A stretch of 64,000 nucleotides of DNA from NCBI GenBank assembly GCA_017403085.1, contig JAFQOQ010000009.1, forward strand, positions 66,096 through 130,095, written 5' to 3'. Shown piece after piece: positions 45,550 to 56,000 of this stretch. The position numbers were made by a program, and so were the translations under genes. The notes below the pieces were generated by a model. That model did not search any database. It worked only from the letters and a program-made list of their open reading frames with translations, and had not been told where the DNA came from. The DNA is from Alphaproteobacteria bacterium (GTDB lineage: Bacteria > Pseudomonadota > Alphaproteobacteria > Rs-D84). How positions within the stretch are numbered: the first letter of the stretch is position 1; each line of letters starts with the position of its first letter.

Positions 45550-47190
45550 ATGATCCATGCAGAAGAAAACAATGTTTTAGATAATATCCCAGATGATGTT
45601 AAACCGTCAATTCCGGCGGGGTTAGAGAATGCAGAAAGCAAGGATATTTTGGATTATTTGTTTTCTAACAATAATCGGTTGATGACTGTGCATGGGGCGC
45701 CCTTGGAATTGCCCAAGGATACACAGGGTATTATTGCCTATTTTTCAGGTGGTGAAATTATTATTTCGCGAACACACAGATATGATGGTCGTGTGTTGGC
45801 TTTCTTGGATTTGTTGAAAAAACGTGGGCGCGCAATGCGGACACCGTTTTATTCTGATTTAAGTTTGATTTCAAATATTTATAAATCTTATGAAATGCGT
45901 CTGGGCGGCGGTGGGCGTTCGCGCGTCGATTATGATAATCAGATGCAAAAAGATTTTGTTGATATTATCGCCAAGGCGGCTGCACAAAAAGTGTCTGACG
46001 TTCATATAGAAGTTGCAGACCAGACAACAATATATTTCCGTATTGATGGCAGTATGCAGCCGGTATTGGAATATAATTCACAATGGGGCGAGTCTTTTGT
46101 ACGTGCCGCATTTGCATCATCGGATATGTCAAATGCGAACTATGCCCAGAATGAATATCAGTCGGCACAAAAGGATGGGCGTACGCCACTGCGTGGGACC
46201 AAGGATTTGTATTTACCTACGGGTGTGTTGGGCGTTCGTATGCAATTTAACCCGATTGCGTTTGGCAGCCGATATGTGGTTATGCGATTGTTGTATGATA
46301 ACCCGTCCGAAGGTATCAAGACAGAACAAGAATTCAGTGAATATGAACAACGCTTATTGGCGCGTATGCGTTCGTTCCCAACAGGATTGGTAATCGTGGC
46401 GGGGCCAACCAGTTCCGGTAAATCAACAACGTTGGTACGCAATATGTCGTTGATGCTGAAAGAACGTAATTATGAAATCAATATGATTACGGTGGAAAAT
46501 CCTGTTGAACAAAAGATTTTTGGTGCACGACAGATGCCCGTGGTAAATACAACCACCGAAGAACAACGTGACGAAAAGTATGTCGAGGCATTGGCGGCGG
46601 CGTTGCGAAGTGACCCAGATACATTGATGGTGGGTGAAATTCGTACATTGGCGGCGGCGCAATTGACGGTGCGTGGTGCGCTGTCTGGGCATAATGTATG
46701 GACGACGTTGCATGCGAATTCTGCAATGGCGGCATTGACACGATTATTAGATTTGGGGATAGAGGCGTTTAAGTTAAAAGAAGAAACGCTGATGCGCGGT
46801 TTGGTGTCGATGCGTTTATTTAAAAAAGTATGTCCGCATTGTCGCGAGGCGTTGATAAATCATCCGGAACGTGGTGCGTATGCGCGTGTAAAAGATGCGT
46901 ATGGTGATTTGGGATTGCGCCAGGTGTTCTTGCGCGGGTCAGGGTGCAGCCATTGTCATGGTACAGGCACATTGGGGCGTATTAAGGCCGGTGAAATTAT
47001 TATTACAAATAGTGAATTTTTACGATTGGCGCTGTCTGGAAATACAGATGGGGCGGTAAAATACTGGCTGGAAGATATGAACGGACGTACCTTGAAAGAA
47101 GCAGCGGCGCAGTTGATGTTGCAGGGCGTGATTAGTGTTGATGAAATGGAACGCTGGGTCGGGTATGTTGATGAACCAGGGGCGTATTAG
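45550..47190 (+). CDS. type IVb pilus/secretion ATPase (GspE/PilQ family)
   Basis: 546 aa from ATG 45550. Walker A GPTSSGKST near residue 285, Asp box DPDTLMVGEIR, Walker B-like region and His box TLHANSA; a zinc-like CPHC...CSHC pair follows (VCPHCREAL, GCSHCHG), as in PulE/PilB ATPases. Hexameric motor for pilus assembly. Starts one base after the pilP stop. Confidence 0.92.
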   Translation: MIHAEENNVLDNIPDDVKPSIPAGLENAESKDILDYLFSNNNRLMTVHGAPLELPKDTQGIIAYFSGGEIIISRTHRYDGRVLAFLDLLKKRGRAMRTPFYSDLSLISNIYKSYEMRLGGGGRSRVDYDNQMQKDFVDIIAKAAAQKVSDVHIEVADQTTIYFRIDGSMQPVLEYNSQWGESFVRAAFASSDMSNANYAQNEYQSAQKDGRTPLRGTKDLYLPTGVLGVRMQFNPIAFGSRYVVMRLLYDNPSEGIKTEQEFSEYEQRLLARMRSFPTGLVIVAGPTSSGKSTTLVRNMSLMLKERNYEINMITVENPVEQKIFGARQMPVVNTTTEEQRDEKYVEALAAALRSDPDTLMVGEIRTLAAAQLTVRGALSGHNVWTTLHANSAMAALTRLLDLGIEAFKLKEETLMRGLVSMRLFKKVCPHCREALINHPERGAYARVKDAYGDLGLRQVFLRGSGCSHCHGTGTLGRIKAGEIIITNSEFLRLALSGNTDGAVKYWLEDMNGRTLKEAAAQLMLQGVISVDEMERWVGYVDEPGAY

Positions 47191-47191
47191 T

Positions 47192-48262
47192 ATGGAAAAA
47201 CTGGAATTATTATATGCTAAACTGGTTTTTAGGTTAAATACCGAAAAACGTATGTCGATTTGTCGTAAATTGGCGTCGTTGTTGCGAAATGATTTTACGT
47301 TGATTGATGCGTTGGAACGTCTGGAAATGATAGAATCTAAGAACGGGACAAAGCCAGATGAACCGTTTGCAATTGTTATGCGCCAGTGGCAGAAAAATCT
47401 GGAACGCGGTATGAGTTTTTCAGAGGCGACGCGTGGATGGGTGCCGCAAAATGAAACGCTGTTGGTGACGTCGGGTAATTTATCTAATTTGGTGATTGCA
47501 CTGGAAAATGTTGGGCGTGTTGTTGATGGAACGCAACGTATTCGTCGGGCGATGACGTCTGCGATTGCGTATCCGCTGTTTCTGTTGGCGCTGACGTTTG
47601 GTATTATTATTATGGTGGGATTATATTTGGTGCCACCATTGCGCGATGTTGCAGGCACAGATGTTGTTTGGCATGGTGTGGCGGCATCGTTGATTTGGGT
47701 GTCTGATTTTTCAATTAAGTATTGGTATTGGTTTGCCGTGGGGTTTGCGACGCTGATATCGATAATTTGGATTAGTTTGCCAAATTGGTCGGGACGGTTG
47801 CGTGTGCTGTTTGATAAGTTGCCACCGTGGAATATATATAAAATACAAATGTCTGTTGGTTGGTTGATGAGTTTGTCTGCCATGGTTGGTGCCGGGGTCA
47901 CAATCCCAGATGCAATGCGTATGTTGGCGGATAATGCCAATCGGTATTTGCGTAGTATTCTGGACAGGGCGCTGCACTTTATTGCCAATGGTGATAATTT
48001 GGGTGTGGCACTTAGTCACACAAAGCGACGTTTCCCAGATGATGAAATTATCGGGGACTTGACCATTTATGCAGATATGAACGGTTTTGACGATAACTTA
48101 AATCAAATATCCAGGGATTATTTGGATGAATCTGTGCGTAAAATGGAAAAGATTTCAAGTGCGCTTAACAGTTTGGGGATTTTGTTGGTGTCTGCCATAA
48201 TTGCGTGGGTGGTGCTGGGGACGTTTCAGATGCAGGACCAGATTACAGCAATGTTATCTTAA
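47192..48262 (+). CDS. type IVb pilus inner-membrane platform protein (GspF/PilR family)
   Basis: 356 aa from ATG 47192, one base after the ATPase stop. Two GspF domains: cytoplasmic helices (RMSICRKLASLLRNDFTLIDALERL), TM pair near 130-180 (FLLALTFGIIIMVGLY), second domain (GWLMSLSAMVGAGVTIPDAMRML) and a final TM. Platform on which the ATPase acts. Ends with a perfect-arm terminator. Confidence 0.9.
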   Translation: MEKLELLYAKLVFRLNTEKRMSICRKLASLLRNDFTLIDALERLEMIESKNGTKPDEPFAIVMRQWQKNLERGMSFSEATRGWVPQNETLLVTSGNLSNLVIALENVGRVVDGTQRIRRAMTSAIAYPLFLLALTFGIIIMVGLYLVPPLRDVAGTDVVWHGVAASLIWVSDFSIKYWYWFAVGFATLISIIWISLPNWSGRLRVLFDKLPPWNIYKIQMSVGWLMSLSAMVGAGVTIPDAMRMLADNANRYLRSILDRALHFIANGDNLGVALSHTKRRFPDDEIIGDLTIYADMNGFDDNLNQISRDYLDESVRKMEKISSALNSLGILLVSAIIAWVVLGTFQMQDQITAMLS

Positions 48263-48291
48263 AAATAAATTATAATAATTCATCTACAGCC

Positions 48292-48337
48292 AAAAACACC
48301 GGCTCATGTATGTTTAATACACTACGCCGGTGTTTTT
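48292..48337 (+). terminator. terminator of the pilus operon (long palindrome)
   Basis: AAAAACACCGGC (48292-48303) and GCCGGTGTTTTT (48326-48337) are perfect 12-bp arms. The CACCGG core resembles the dispersed palindromic repeat near 30 kb. Confidence 0.7.
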
Positions 48338-48405
48338 AACTGTATCTAAATCATTCTAATTTATTTTTACACCACGCAAGGGGTGTGGGGAAAATCTTTT
48401 ATTGT

Positions 48406-48433
48406 TTGATATTTTCCTTTTTTGATATATAAT
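48406..48433 (+). promoter_or_regulatory. promoter of the 48.4-kb small RNA
   Basis: TTGATA (48406-48411), 16-bp spacer, TATAAT (48428-48433); start expected near 48440. Confidence 0.6.
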
Positions 48434-48439
48434 GCGTTT

Positions 48440-48584
48440 GCATTGGGAGACCGGTGTGGGGCGTAAAGACCTCTTAACAGATATCTCCGACCGTTGTTGG
48501 TTGGAGGGTTGTGAATATATTGAATAAGCACGCTATTACTGTTAATAGTCTTTAACCTCCAACCGCCTTTTGTGCGGTTTTTTG
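48440..48584 (+). ncRNA. unidentified structured RNA, about 145 nt
   Basis: Bounded by a strong promoter and a terminator (CCGC 48563-48566 / GCGG 48574-48577, then T6). Inside: GGAGA (48446-48450) with TCTCC (48484-48488); GGTTGGAGG (48499-48507) with CCTCCAACC (48556-48564); inner hairpin CTATTA-CTGT-TAATAG. The 5' TTGGGAG can also pair with 3' CTCCAA, so two folds compete. There is no open frame of note. It could be a 6S-like or other trans-acting sRNA, or a leader for the HTH gene 22 nt downstream. It lacks the SRP, RNase P and tmRNA signatures. Confidence 0.6.
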
Positions 48585-48606
48585 TTTTACAAAAATGGGG
48601 GGTAAA

Positions 48607-48825
48607 ATGAAAGTAATTTTAGTTGATGCAAAATATTTTGGGCAATTCTTAAAAAGCACCAGAAAGACATTGCGGTTAAAGGTGACAGATTATGCCAAGA
48701 TGTTTGGGATGACCCGTCGCCAAATATTTAAGATAGAAAATGGAAAAATGTTGGTTCCAGAAGGTGTATTAGAAAAAATAATCACCAATGGTATTGCAAT
48801 GATTTTGTGCAAGCGACGAAAATAA
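48607..48825 (+). CDS. small XRE-type HTH protein
   Basis: 72 aa from ATG 48607 (SD GGGGGG just upstream). Contains a helix-turn-helix of the Cro/XRE kind (TDYAKMFGMTRRQIFKIENGKMLVP). Almost nothing beyond the DNA-binding domain, so probably a local repressor. It lies behind the 145-nt RNA and may be its regulator or target. Confidence 0.75.
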   Translation: MKVILVDAKYFGQFLKSTRKTLRLKVTDYAKMFGMTRRQIFKIENGKMLVPEGVLEKIITNGIAMILCKRRK

Positions 48826-48851
48826 AAAATCCCCCAAACGGGGGATTTTTT
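48824..48851. terminator. bidirectional terminator
   Basis: ATCCCCC-AAAC-GGGGGAT flanked by A and T runs, between the HTH gene and the convergent RusA-like gene. Confidence 0.75.
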
Positions 48852-49419
48852 ATACCATAAATGGCAGGTTTTCCAATGTGCCTTCGGCAACACGGACATT
48901 TACGTCAATCATCATAAATATTGAATCAGGCGTGCATTGTTCGTGATTTGCAAATAGGCCTGCGTCTAGTAAGTGACTGGTATTAACAGACAGTTTTGTT
49001 ATTAAATGGTCGTCGTCCAGCAGTGTATAAATTGGACCGATATCACGTGGTGTGTTTGCACCAATTTCGTGTTCGTTTTGGGGGCAACGAAGGCCGTCCA
49101 TTATCGTTTTTACGCGATTGTCAATATCAGAACGTGGAACACCAACGATTTCTGGGTGCAGCATTTGTATGTCTAGTTCTGCAATCAGTTTCAGATTTGG
49201 TGTAATTATTGGGTTCCAGTCAATGCCACCAATGTGCCGTGTGGTAATTGGGCTTTTGGTTGGGTTTGGTGTCATGTATTGCGTCAGGTTATTCCATGGG
49301 CTGTGCTCAAGCAGTTTTTTTAACTGTGGATGGAATTGCATGCGTATGTCGGCGATGTGTTGTGCCCGCTTTTTAGGGTTAATCAAAATGTCGCCAAAAT
49401 ATAATAATTTAAATTTCAT
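48850..49419 (-). CDS. RusA-like Holliday junction resolvase family protein
   Basis: 189 aa from ATG 49419. The segment RSDIDNRVKTIMDGLR followed by LLDDDHLITKLSVN matches the RusA active-site pattern (D-x-DN-x-K-x2-x-D-x-L, then DD and a Lys strand). RusA cleaves four-way junctions and is mostly found in prophages. This protein is longer than E. coli RusA (120 aa), with an N-terminal extension (residues 1-50). Overlaps the upstream gene by 11 nt; no other phage gene is nearby. Moderate family confidence. Confidence 0.6.
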   Translation of the reverse strand: MKFKLLYFGDILINPKKRAQHIADIRMQFHPQLKKLLEHSPWNNLTQYMTPNPTKSPITTRHIGGIDWNPIITPNLKLIAELDIQMLHPEIVGVPRSDIDNRVKTIMDGLRCPQNEHEIGANTPRDIGPIYTLLDDDHLITKLSVNTSHLLDAGLFANHEQCTPDSIFMMIDVNVRVAEGTLENLPFMV

Positions 49420-49771
49420 GGTCTGGTCCTGTGATTGGGGTTGGTATTGCGGCAACAAAATCCCATTTGTATGGTTGTAATTTGTCGCCCAGATTTAATT
49501 GGGTTGTTAATATTTCTTTGAATACTTCAAATCCCAGTGGGTGCAGACGGTAATCGCGCCCCAATCGGCCGGTTGGGCGGTGATTCCATTTTGCACTGTA
49601 TATCAATTCGTATGACATTATCCCAATGTTAAATTTTGTGCGCTTTTTGTATTCTGATTCCATTATCTTGTAGATGGTGTCAGCATCAACAACATTACCC
49701 AGCTTTTTTGATAGGGCGGCCGCGTTTAAAAAGTCGCTTTTTTTGAAATTGTGTTGTGTTGGTCTGGTCAT
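49409..49771 (-). CDS. hypothetical protein paired with the RusA-like gene
   Basis: 120 aa from ATG 49771 with SD AAGGGA (the longer open frame crosses into the gyrB promoter side). Mostly helical and basic at the start (TRPTQHNFKKSDFLNAAALSKKLG); middle YELIYSAKWNHRPTGRLGRDYRLHPLGFEVF. I recognise no family. Its end overlaps the start of the RusA-like gene, so the two are co-translated; divergent from gyrB. Confidence 0.6.
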   Translation of the reverse strand: MTRPTQHNFKKSDFLNAAALSKKLGNVVDADTIYKIMESEYKKRTKFNIGIMSYELIYSAKWNHRPTGRLGRDYRLHPLGFEVFKEILTTQLNLGDKLQPYKWDFVAAIPTPITGPDHEI

Positions 49772-49846
49772 GTTTTTATCCCTTTTTCCTTGATAATTAT
49801 ACCAGAAATTGCTATGTTTTACACAGAAAAAAGAAAGGAATGTTAA

Positions 49847-52246
<2,400 letters not shown>

Positions 52247-52260
52247 GTAAAGGATTTGTT

Positions 52261-52554
52261 GTGCCAACAAAAAAAGATAAGTTGATGGATGAATTGCGCG
52301 CACTGAAGGAAGATGTTGGGACGCGGGCGGATTTGCGTTCTGTGTCCCAAGACGCGCATAAGTTTGCACGAATAAAAGCGATTGAGGCAGAGTTGGCCAA
52401 ACTGGATACAAAAGATACTAATATGGTTGATGGGTTTGGTCGGGGAAGCAGTGCGATTAAATTGCAGGCCCAACAAAAAGAACAAGAAAACGAAGTCGAA
52501 ATGGAAAAGGCTGCCAAATTATATGCGTATAACCAAGTAAAACGTATGAACTGA
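52261..52554 (+). CDS. hypothetical helical protein
   Basis: 97 aa from GTG 52261 with SD AAAGGA, 14 nt after gyrB, likely co-transcribed. Almost all charged helix (KDKLMDELRALKEDVGT, EIEAELAKLD type), then QAQQKEQENEVEMEKAAKLYAYNQVKRMN. Probably a coiled-coil protein. No family recognised. Confidence 0.6.
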   Translation: MPTKKDKLMDELRALKEDVGTRADLRSVSQDAHKFARIKAIEAELAKLDTKDTNMVDGFGRGSSAIKLQAQQKEQENEVEMEKAAKLYAYNQVKRMN

Positions 52555-52569
52555 GTAAAATAAAATATA

Positions 52570-53241
52570 ATGGATTTTTCGCAAAGGTGGTTTTTGTCAT
52601 TGGATGCGGCGCTGCGGGCGCAAGGGTTGGATAGCGACGCACAATCGTTTGATGAAATTTTAGAAAATCTAAAAATGCGAAAAATTTATAATTCAGATGA
52701 ATTCGCAGGGCATTGTGCATATGTGATTTTGGCAGGTGGTTTTTCACAAAAGACGGCTAAAAAAATTCACGAAAAAATTATGTGTCTGTTGCGCGATGTG
52801 GGTGCAGATTTTGATACATTGATAAATGTCTTTAATAATAAAAATAAAATCAATGCAATTTGTAAAATCTGGAAAACACGCGACGCGTTGTGTGATGGGT
52901 ATTATGCCCTGGGGACATTGGAAGATAAATTAAAATTTTTGCAAAATTTGCCACATGTCGGAAAAATTACTGCCAACCATTTGGCACGAAATCTGGGCGA
53001 AAATGTCGTAAAATATGATATCTGGATTCAGCGCTTGGGTTGTGCGTTTGCTGGGAAAAATTTACCCATAGATAATGGAAATTTATCGGATGATGTAAAG
53101 CGTGCGTGTGATGATATGTTTGCGCACCTGGTTCGTGAAACCGGATTGCCACGGGGGTATATTGATGTTGTATTATGGAAATCTTGTCAGGTAAAATTAA
53201 TTTCTATGGACGATTACTTGCACAAACCACCGGTCATGTAG
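52570..53241 (+). CDS. HhH-GPD-type DNA glycosylase-like protein
   Basis: 223 aa. Helix-hairpin-helix NLPHVGKITANHLARNLG near residue 126 and a following KYDIWIQRLG that offers the catalytic-type Asp. N-terminal half helical, as in base-excision glycosylases of the AlkA/OGG superfamily; no FeS cluster Cys set. Substrate unknown. Sits just upstream of ung, suggesting a repair neighbourhood. A weak SD. Confidence 0.6.
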   Translation: MDFSQRWFLSLDAALRAQGLDSDAQSFDEILENLKMRKIYNSDEFAGHCAYVILAGGFSQKTAKKIHEKIMCLLRDVGADFDTLINVFNNKNKINAICKIWKTRDALCDGYYALGTLEDKLKFLQNLPHVGKITANHLARNLGENVVKYDIWIQRLGCAFAGKNLPIDNGNLSDDVKRACDDMFAHLVRETGLPRGYIDVVLWKSCQVKLISMDDYLHKPPVM

Positions 53242-53323
53242 CGAGTAGTACACTCCCTTTGGTTTGTGCTGCGTACTCGCCTCATATAAATTAATTTTGA
53301 AGTTGGTTGAGGTTGATAAAGTT

Positions 53324-53986
53324 ATGAATGTGAAAATTGAACAATCTTGGAAGGATGCCCTGGGCGCGGAATTTGACAAGGATTATTTTGTTAAGCTGAC
53401 TGATTTTGTGCGCGGGGAATATTTATCGGGCAGGGCGATTTATCCAGCACCACAGAATATTTTTAATGCATTTAATTTATGCCCATTGGATAAAGTCAAG
53501 GTTGTTATAATCGGACAAGATCCGTACCATGAACCAGGTCAGGCGCATGGGTTGTGTTTTTCAGTGTTGCCACCAACGCCAATTCCGCCGTCTTTGATAA
53601 ATATTTACAAAGAAATTGAATCTGACCTGGGGCGAAAATCTGTCACAAATGGTGATTTGACACACTGGGCAAACCAAGGGGTGTTGTTGCTGAATTCTAC
53701 ACTGACGGTGCGGGCGCACGTGGCGGCATCGCACGCGGGACGTGGCTGGGAAGATTTTACAGATGCGGTTATTCGTGCGGTCGCAAAACGCGAAAACATT
53801 GTGTATATGTTGTGGGGGGCTTATGCCCAGAAAAAAGCCGCGTTTGTAAATCCTGAAAATAATTTAATTTTGAAAAGTGCGCATCCGTCACCGCTATCTG
53901 CGTATCGCGGTTTCTTTGGTAATAAACATTTTAGTCGTGCAAACCACTATCTGGCCCAGCATGGCGCGACGCCGATTGAGTGGTAA
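53324..53986 (+). CDS. ung: uracil-DNA glycosylase
   Basis: 220 aa from ATG 53324 (the frame extends upstream through a GCGAGTA/TACTCGC palindrome at 53241-53280). Motif A VVIIGQDPYHEPGQAHGLCFS (Asp near 66), motif B HPSPLSAYRGFFG near 187, LLNSTLTVR. Removes uracil from DNA. Confidence 0.96.
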   Translation: MNVKIEQSWKDALGAEFDKDYFVKLTDFVRGEYLSGRAIYPAPQNIFNAFNLCPLDKVKVVIIGQDPYHEPGQAHGLCFSVLPPTPIPPSLINIYKEIESDLGRKSVTNGDLTHWANQGVLLLNSTLTVRAHVAASHAGRGWEDFTDAVIRAVAKRENIVYMLWGAYAQKKAAFVNPENNLILKSAHPSPLSAYRGFFGNKHFSRANHYLAQHGATPIEW

Positions 53987-54012
53987 AAAAATCCCGCATG
54001 TGCGGGATGTTT
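53985..54012. terminator. bidirectional terminator between ung and the PagL-like gene
   Basis: ATCCCGCA-TG-TGCGGGAT with A-run on one side and TGTTTT on the other. Confidence 0.7.
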
Positions 54013-54569
54013 TAGAAATTATATGTTATTCCCAGCCCGTAAAACGCGTATGAATTATTTTCCGGCGCGGTGTTGCCGTTGGAAAAATGTTGCACAAATG
54101 CCTCAATACCGATTTGGTCTGATATGTGATAGCCGGTGCCAAGTTTAAATCCAAAGACCAGTTTTGACCCGATGCGTTCGTTCTGTTGTAATTGCATGCC
54201 GGCCCCCAGCCCCATAAATCCATACCAGTCGTGACAATGGAACAGGGCGATGTCTTCGGATATGACAGCCATCGGAATCGTAAAGTCGTCCCAGTGCCAG
54301 CCGTATTTTTCGCCATAACCAACGTTCATTACAATATTTATAGACTGACGTGCCGGCAGGCGAAAAAATGTTGTCGGCTGAGAATATTGAAATTCAAACA
54401 TGGTGTATGGCACAAATTGTGATGGCGGTGGTATTAAAAATCCGCTATTTACACCGGCACCGGCGTTGAAAGCAATTTGGTTGTCGTATCCGTTAAAGAA
54501 CGGGTTTGTATCTGCCATGGCGGTCGCCCCAACAGATGATATTATCAAAGCACATAAGATTTTTTTCAT
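54012..54569 (-). CDS. pagL: PagL-like lipid A deacylase (acyloxyacyl hydrolase)
   Basis: 185 aa. Signal peptide residues 1-19 (ending AMA), then an eight-strand-type outer-membrane barrel ending in YNF. Near the C-terminus FVQHFSNGNTAPENNSY has the H-x-S-N arrangement of PagL, whose His-Ser pair removes the 3-O acyl chain of lipid A. Together with lpxC, lpxK and DUF374 in this window it implies modified lipid A. No SD-strong start alternatives. Confidence 0.7.
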   Translation of the reverse strand: MKKILCALIISSVGATAMADTNPFFNGYDNQIAFNAGAGVNSGFLIPPPSQFVPYTMFEFQYSQPTTFFRLPARQSINIVMNVGYGEKYGWHWDDFTIPMAVISEDIALFHCHDWYGFMGLGAGMQLQQNERIGSKLVFGFKLGTGYHISDQIGIEAFVQHFSNGNTAPENNSYAFYGLGITYNF

Positions 54570-54666
54570 AGGGCGTATGGTATCATAAATTTAAGTGCGT
54601 TTCAATCCAGATTATTAAAAAAAATAATATTTGTAAATAAGAACAAAGTCAGAATGGTGGTTTTTC

Positions 54667-54694
54667 TTGCAATTGAAAAAAATGGTGTTATAAT
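54667..54694 (+). promoter_or_regulatory. promoter of the CAT tRNA
   Basis: TTGCAA (54667-54672), 16-bp spacer, TATAAT (54689-54694); tRNA begins 12 nt later. Confidence 0.6.
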
Positions 54695-54705
54695 GCGTGG
54701 CGTTT

Positions 54706-54780
54706 GGCAGCGTAGCTCAGTGGTAGAGCAGAGGAATCATAATCCTTTGGTCGGGGGTCCGAATCCCTCCGCTGCTACCA
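54706..54780 (+). tRNA. tRNA with CAT anticodon (elongator Met, or Ile2 if lysidinylated)
   Basis: 75 nt with CCA. Acceptor GGCAGCG/CGCTGCT (G1-U72 wobble), anticodon loop ATCATAA. The initiator features (C1-A72, GGG/CCC anticodon stem) are absent. The T-loop reads TCCGAAT: position 55 is C rather than U. Met versus Ile2 cannot be settled from sequence alone. Confidence 0.9.
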
Positions 54781-54783
54781 GAA

Positions 54784-54808
54784 TTTCCCGGTGTTCCGGG
54801 ATTTTTTT
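54784..54808 (+). terminator. terminator after the CAT tRNA
   Basis: TCCCGG-TGTT-CCGGGA followed by seven T. Confidence 0.75.
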
Positions 54809-54810
54809 AT

Positions 54811-55041
54811 TTCGTGTTATTTGCCCGAATTCATGCGATTTTGCGATTTTACGCAGATTGTTTTACATATACTGGACATAATCCCGGACATAGAAAATAT
54901 GTTTACATGTGTAATCCTTTTGCTTGCTTTACACTATGAATTATAAAGAGGAATACACAGAAAGTCGCGGCAAAAGGTTGCGAAGGATGACAAAGGTTTA
55001 CAAAGGGGTATGATGCTTTACAAAAGTAATATAAATGCAAT
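54811..55041. other. gene-poor stretch at the start of the accessory region
   Basis: AT-rich, with only a 25-codon frame opening at the ATG near 54936 (preceded by no SD). Probably the boundary of an island inserted beside the tRNA. I searched 55-61 kb by eye for a second copy of the tRNA 3' end and found none. Confidence 0.35.
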
Positions 55042-55068
55042 AAAAAAACACCGCCCAATCGGGCGGTG
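55042..55068 (-). terminator. terminator of the toxin-antitoxin operon
   Basis: Minus strand CACCGCCC-GATT-GGGCGGTG followed by a T7 run. Confidence 0.75.
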
Positions 55069-55077
55069 ATATTGTGT

Positions 55078-55398
55078 TTATGCTGCAATAGAAGTTCGTT
55101 GTTCGTTTTGATTGCTTGGAACGATTGTCATTTGAACTCCAACTGCGTTTAAAAAGTTTCTTATTGTACTAAATTCTGTACGAGTATTTTCTGTTAGTGA
55201 TTTATATAATGAAGGACGGGAAACCCCCATCTTTCGAGCTATTTCTGACATGTTTCGTGCGCGAGCAACATTATTTAATGCACGTTTTATTTCTTCGTCA
55301 GTTCCATCACTAAAAACATCTGATAGATATGCGGAGATTGCTTCTTCACTATCTAGAAACTCAGCGATATCAAAATCGCGAATATTTAATTTTTTCAT
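55078..55398 (-). CDS. addiction-module antitoxin (HTH, HigA-like)
   Basis: 106 aa. N-terminal toxin-binding part (RDFDIAEFLDSEEAISAYLSDVFS) and an XRE-type HTH (MSEIARKMGVSRPSLYKSLTEN), the layout of the antidote in the short RelE/ParE-HigA2-like modules. Second gene of the operon, 42 nt after the toxin, the toxin-first order usual for this class. Neutralises the toxin and represses the operon (family knowledge). Confidence 0.88.
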   Translation of the reverse strand: MKKLNIRDFDIAEFLDSEEAISAYLSDVFSDGTDEEIKRALNNVARARNMSEIARKMGVSRPSLYKSLTENTRTEFSTIRNFLNAVGVQMTIVPSNQNEQRTSIAA

Positions 55399-55440
55399 TT
55401 TTTTCCCTTCTTTTTTTTGTTTTTATTGTTGCCCTCTTGT

Positions 55441-55737
55441 TTATACCTCCTTTGCCATTTCCTGCGCTTTTTTTATATCCTTGTTTTGAGTTGATTTGTC
55501 GCCTGCGCATAACAGGAATACAATTGTTCGATCTCTTATTGTGTAATATATTCTGTATCCAGGCCCCTGGTTGATTTTTAGCTCTGAAACACCACCTTTT
55601 ACAGATTTATGGTTGCCGAAATTACCTTCACTAATTTGGTATAGTCTGCGCAATACTGCTGAACGTAACCTAAAATCTTGTTGTTCGTATAGCCATTCTG
55701 CAAATTCTTCTGTTTGTTTAACTATATACCGTGTCAT
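55441..55737 (-). CDS. RelE/ParE-family addiction-module toxin
   Basis: 98 aa from ATG 55737 (SD AAGGA; an in-frame ATG at 55764 has none). Motifs of the addiction module killer proteins: EFAEWLYEQQDFRLRSAVLRRL, G.FG..KSVKGGVSELKI, GPGYRIYYTIRDRTIVFLLCAGDKSTQ.KDI. Probably a ribosome-dependent mRNA interferase or gyrase poison; the fold alone does not decide. Confidence 0.88.
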   Translation of the reverse strand: MTRYIVKQTEEFAEWLYEQQDFRLRSAVLRRLYQISEGNFGNHKSVKGGVSELKINQGPGYRIYYTIRDRTIVFLLCAGDKSTQNKDIKKAQEMAKEV

Positions 55738-55781
55738 TACATGTTTTTCCTTTTTGTCTTTCATAATTATTTATATTTTGT

Positions 55782-55810
55782 ATTGTATCCTATAGAATAC
55801 AAAAAGTCAA
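55782..55810 (-). promoter_or_regulatory. toxin-antitoxin promoter with overlapping operator palindrome
   Basis: Minus strand TTGACT (55805-55810), 17-bp spacer, TACAAT (55782-55787). The near-palindrome TTGTATCCTATAGAATACAA (55783-55802) covers the spacer and -10, a typical autoregulatory operator. Confidence 0.65.
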
Positions 55811-55940
55811 GTAAAAAATAACTGTTAATTGTTATGTTTTACAGAAAGCTCATGATATATGCCTTGTATGAAGTATTGTTGCTTATAATTTTTTTGCAAT
55901 AATATAAAAACAATATAAAATAAATATAAATAAAAAATAC

Positions 55941-55969
55941 TTGACAAGAAAGAATATGTGTTTGATAAT
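55941..55969 (+). promoter_or_regulatory. promoter of the RAMA-domain gene
   Basis: TTGACA (55941-55946), 17-bp spacer, GATAAT (55964-55969). Confidence 0.65.
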
Positions 55970-56000
55970 CTATATCAAAATAAAACAAAAGGAAAACAAT

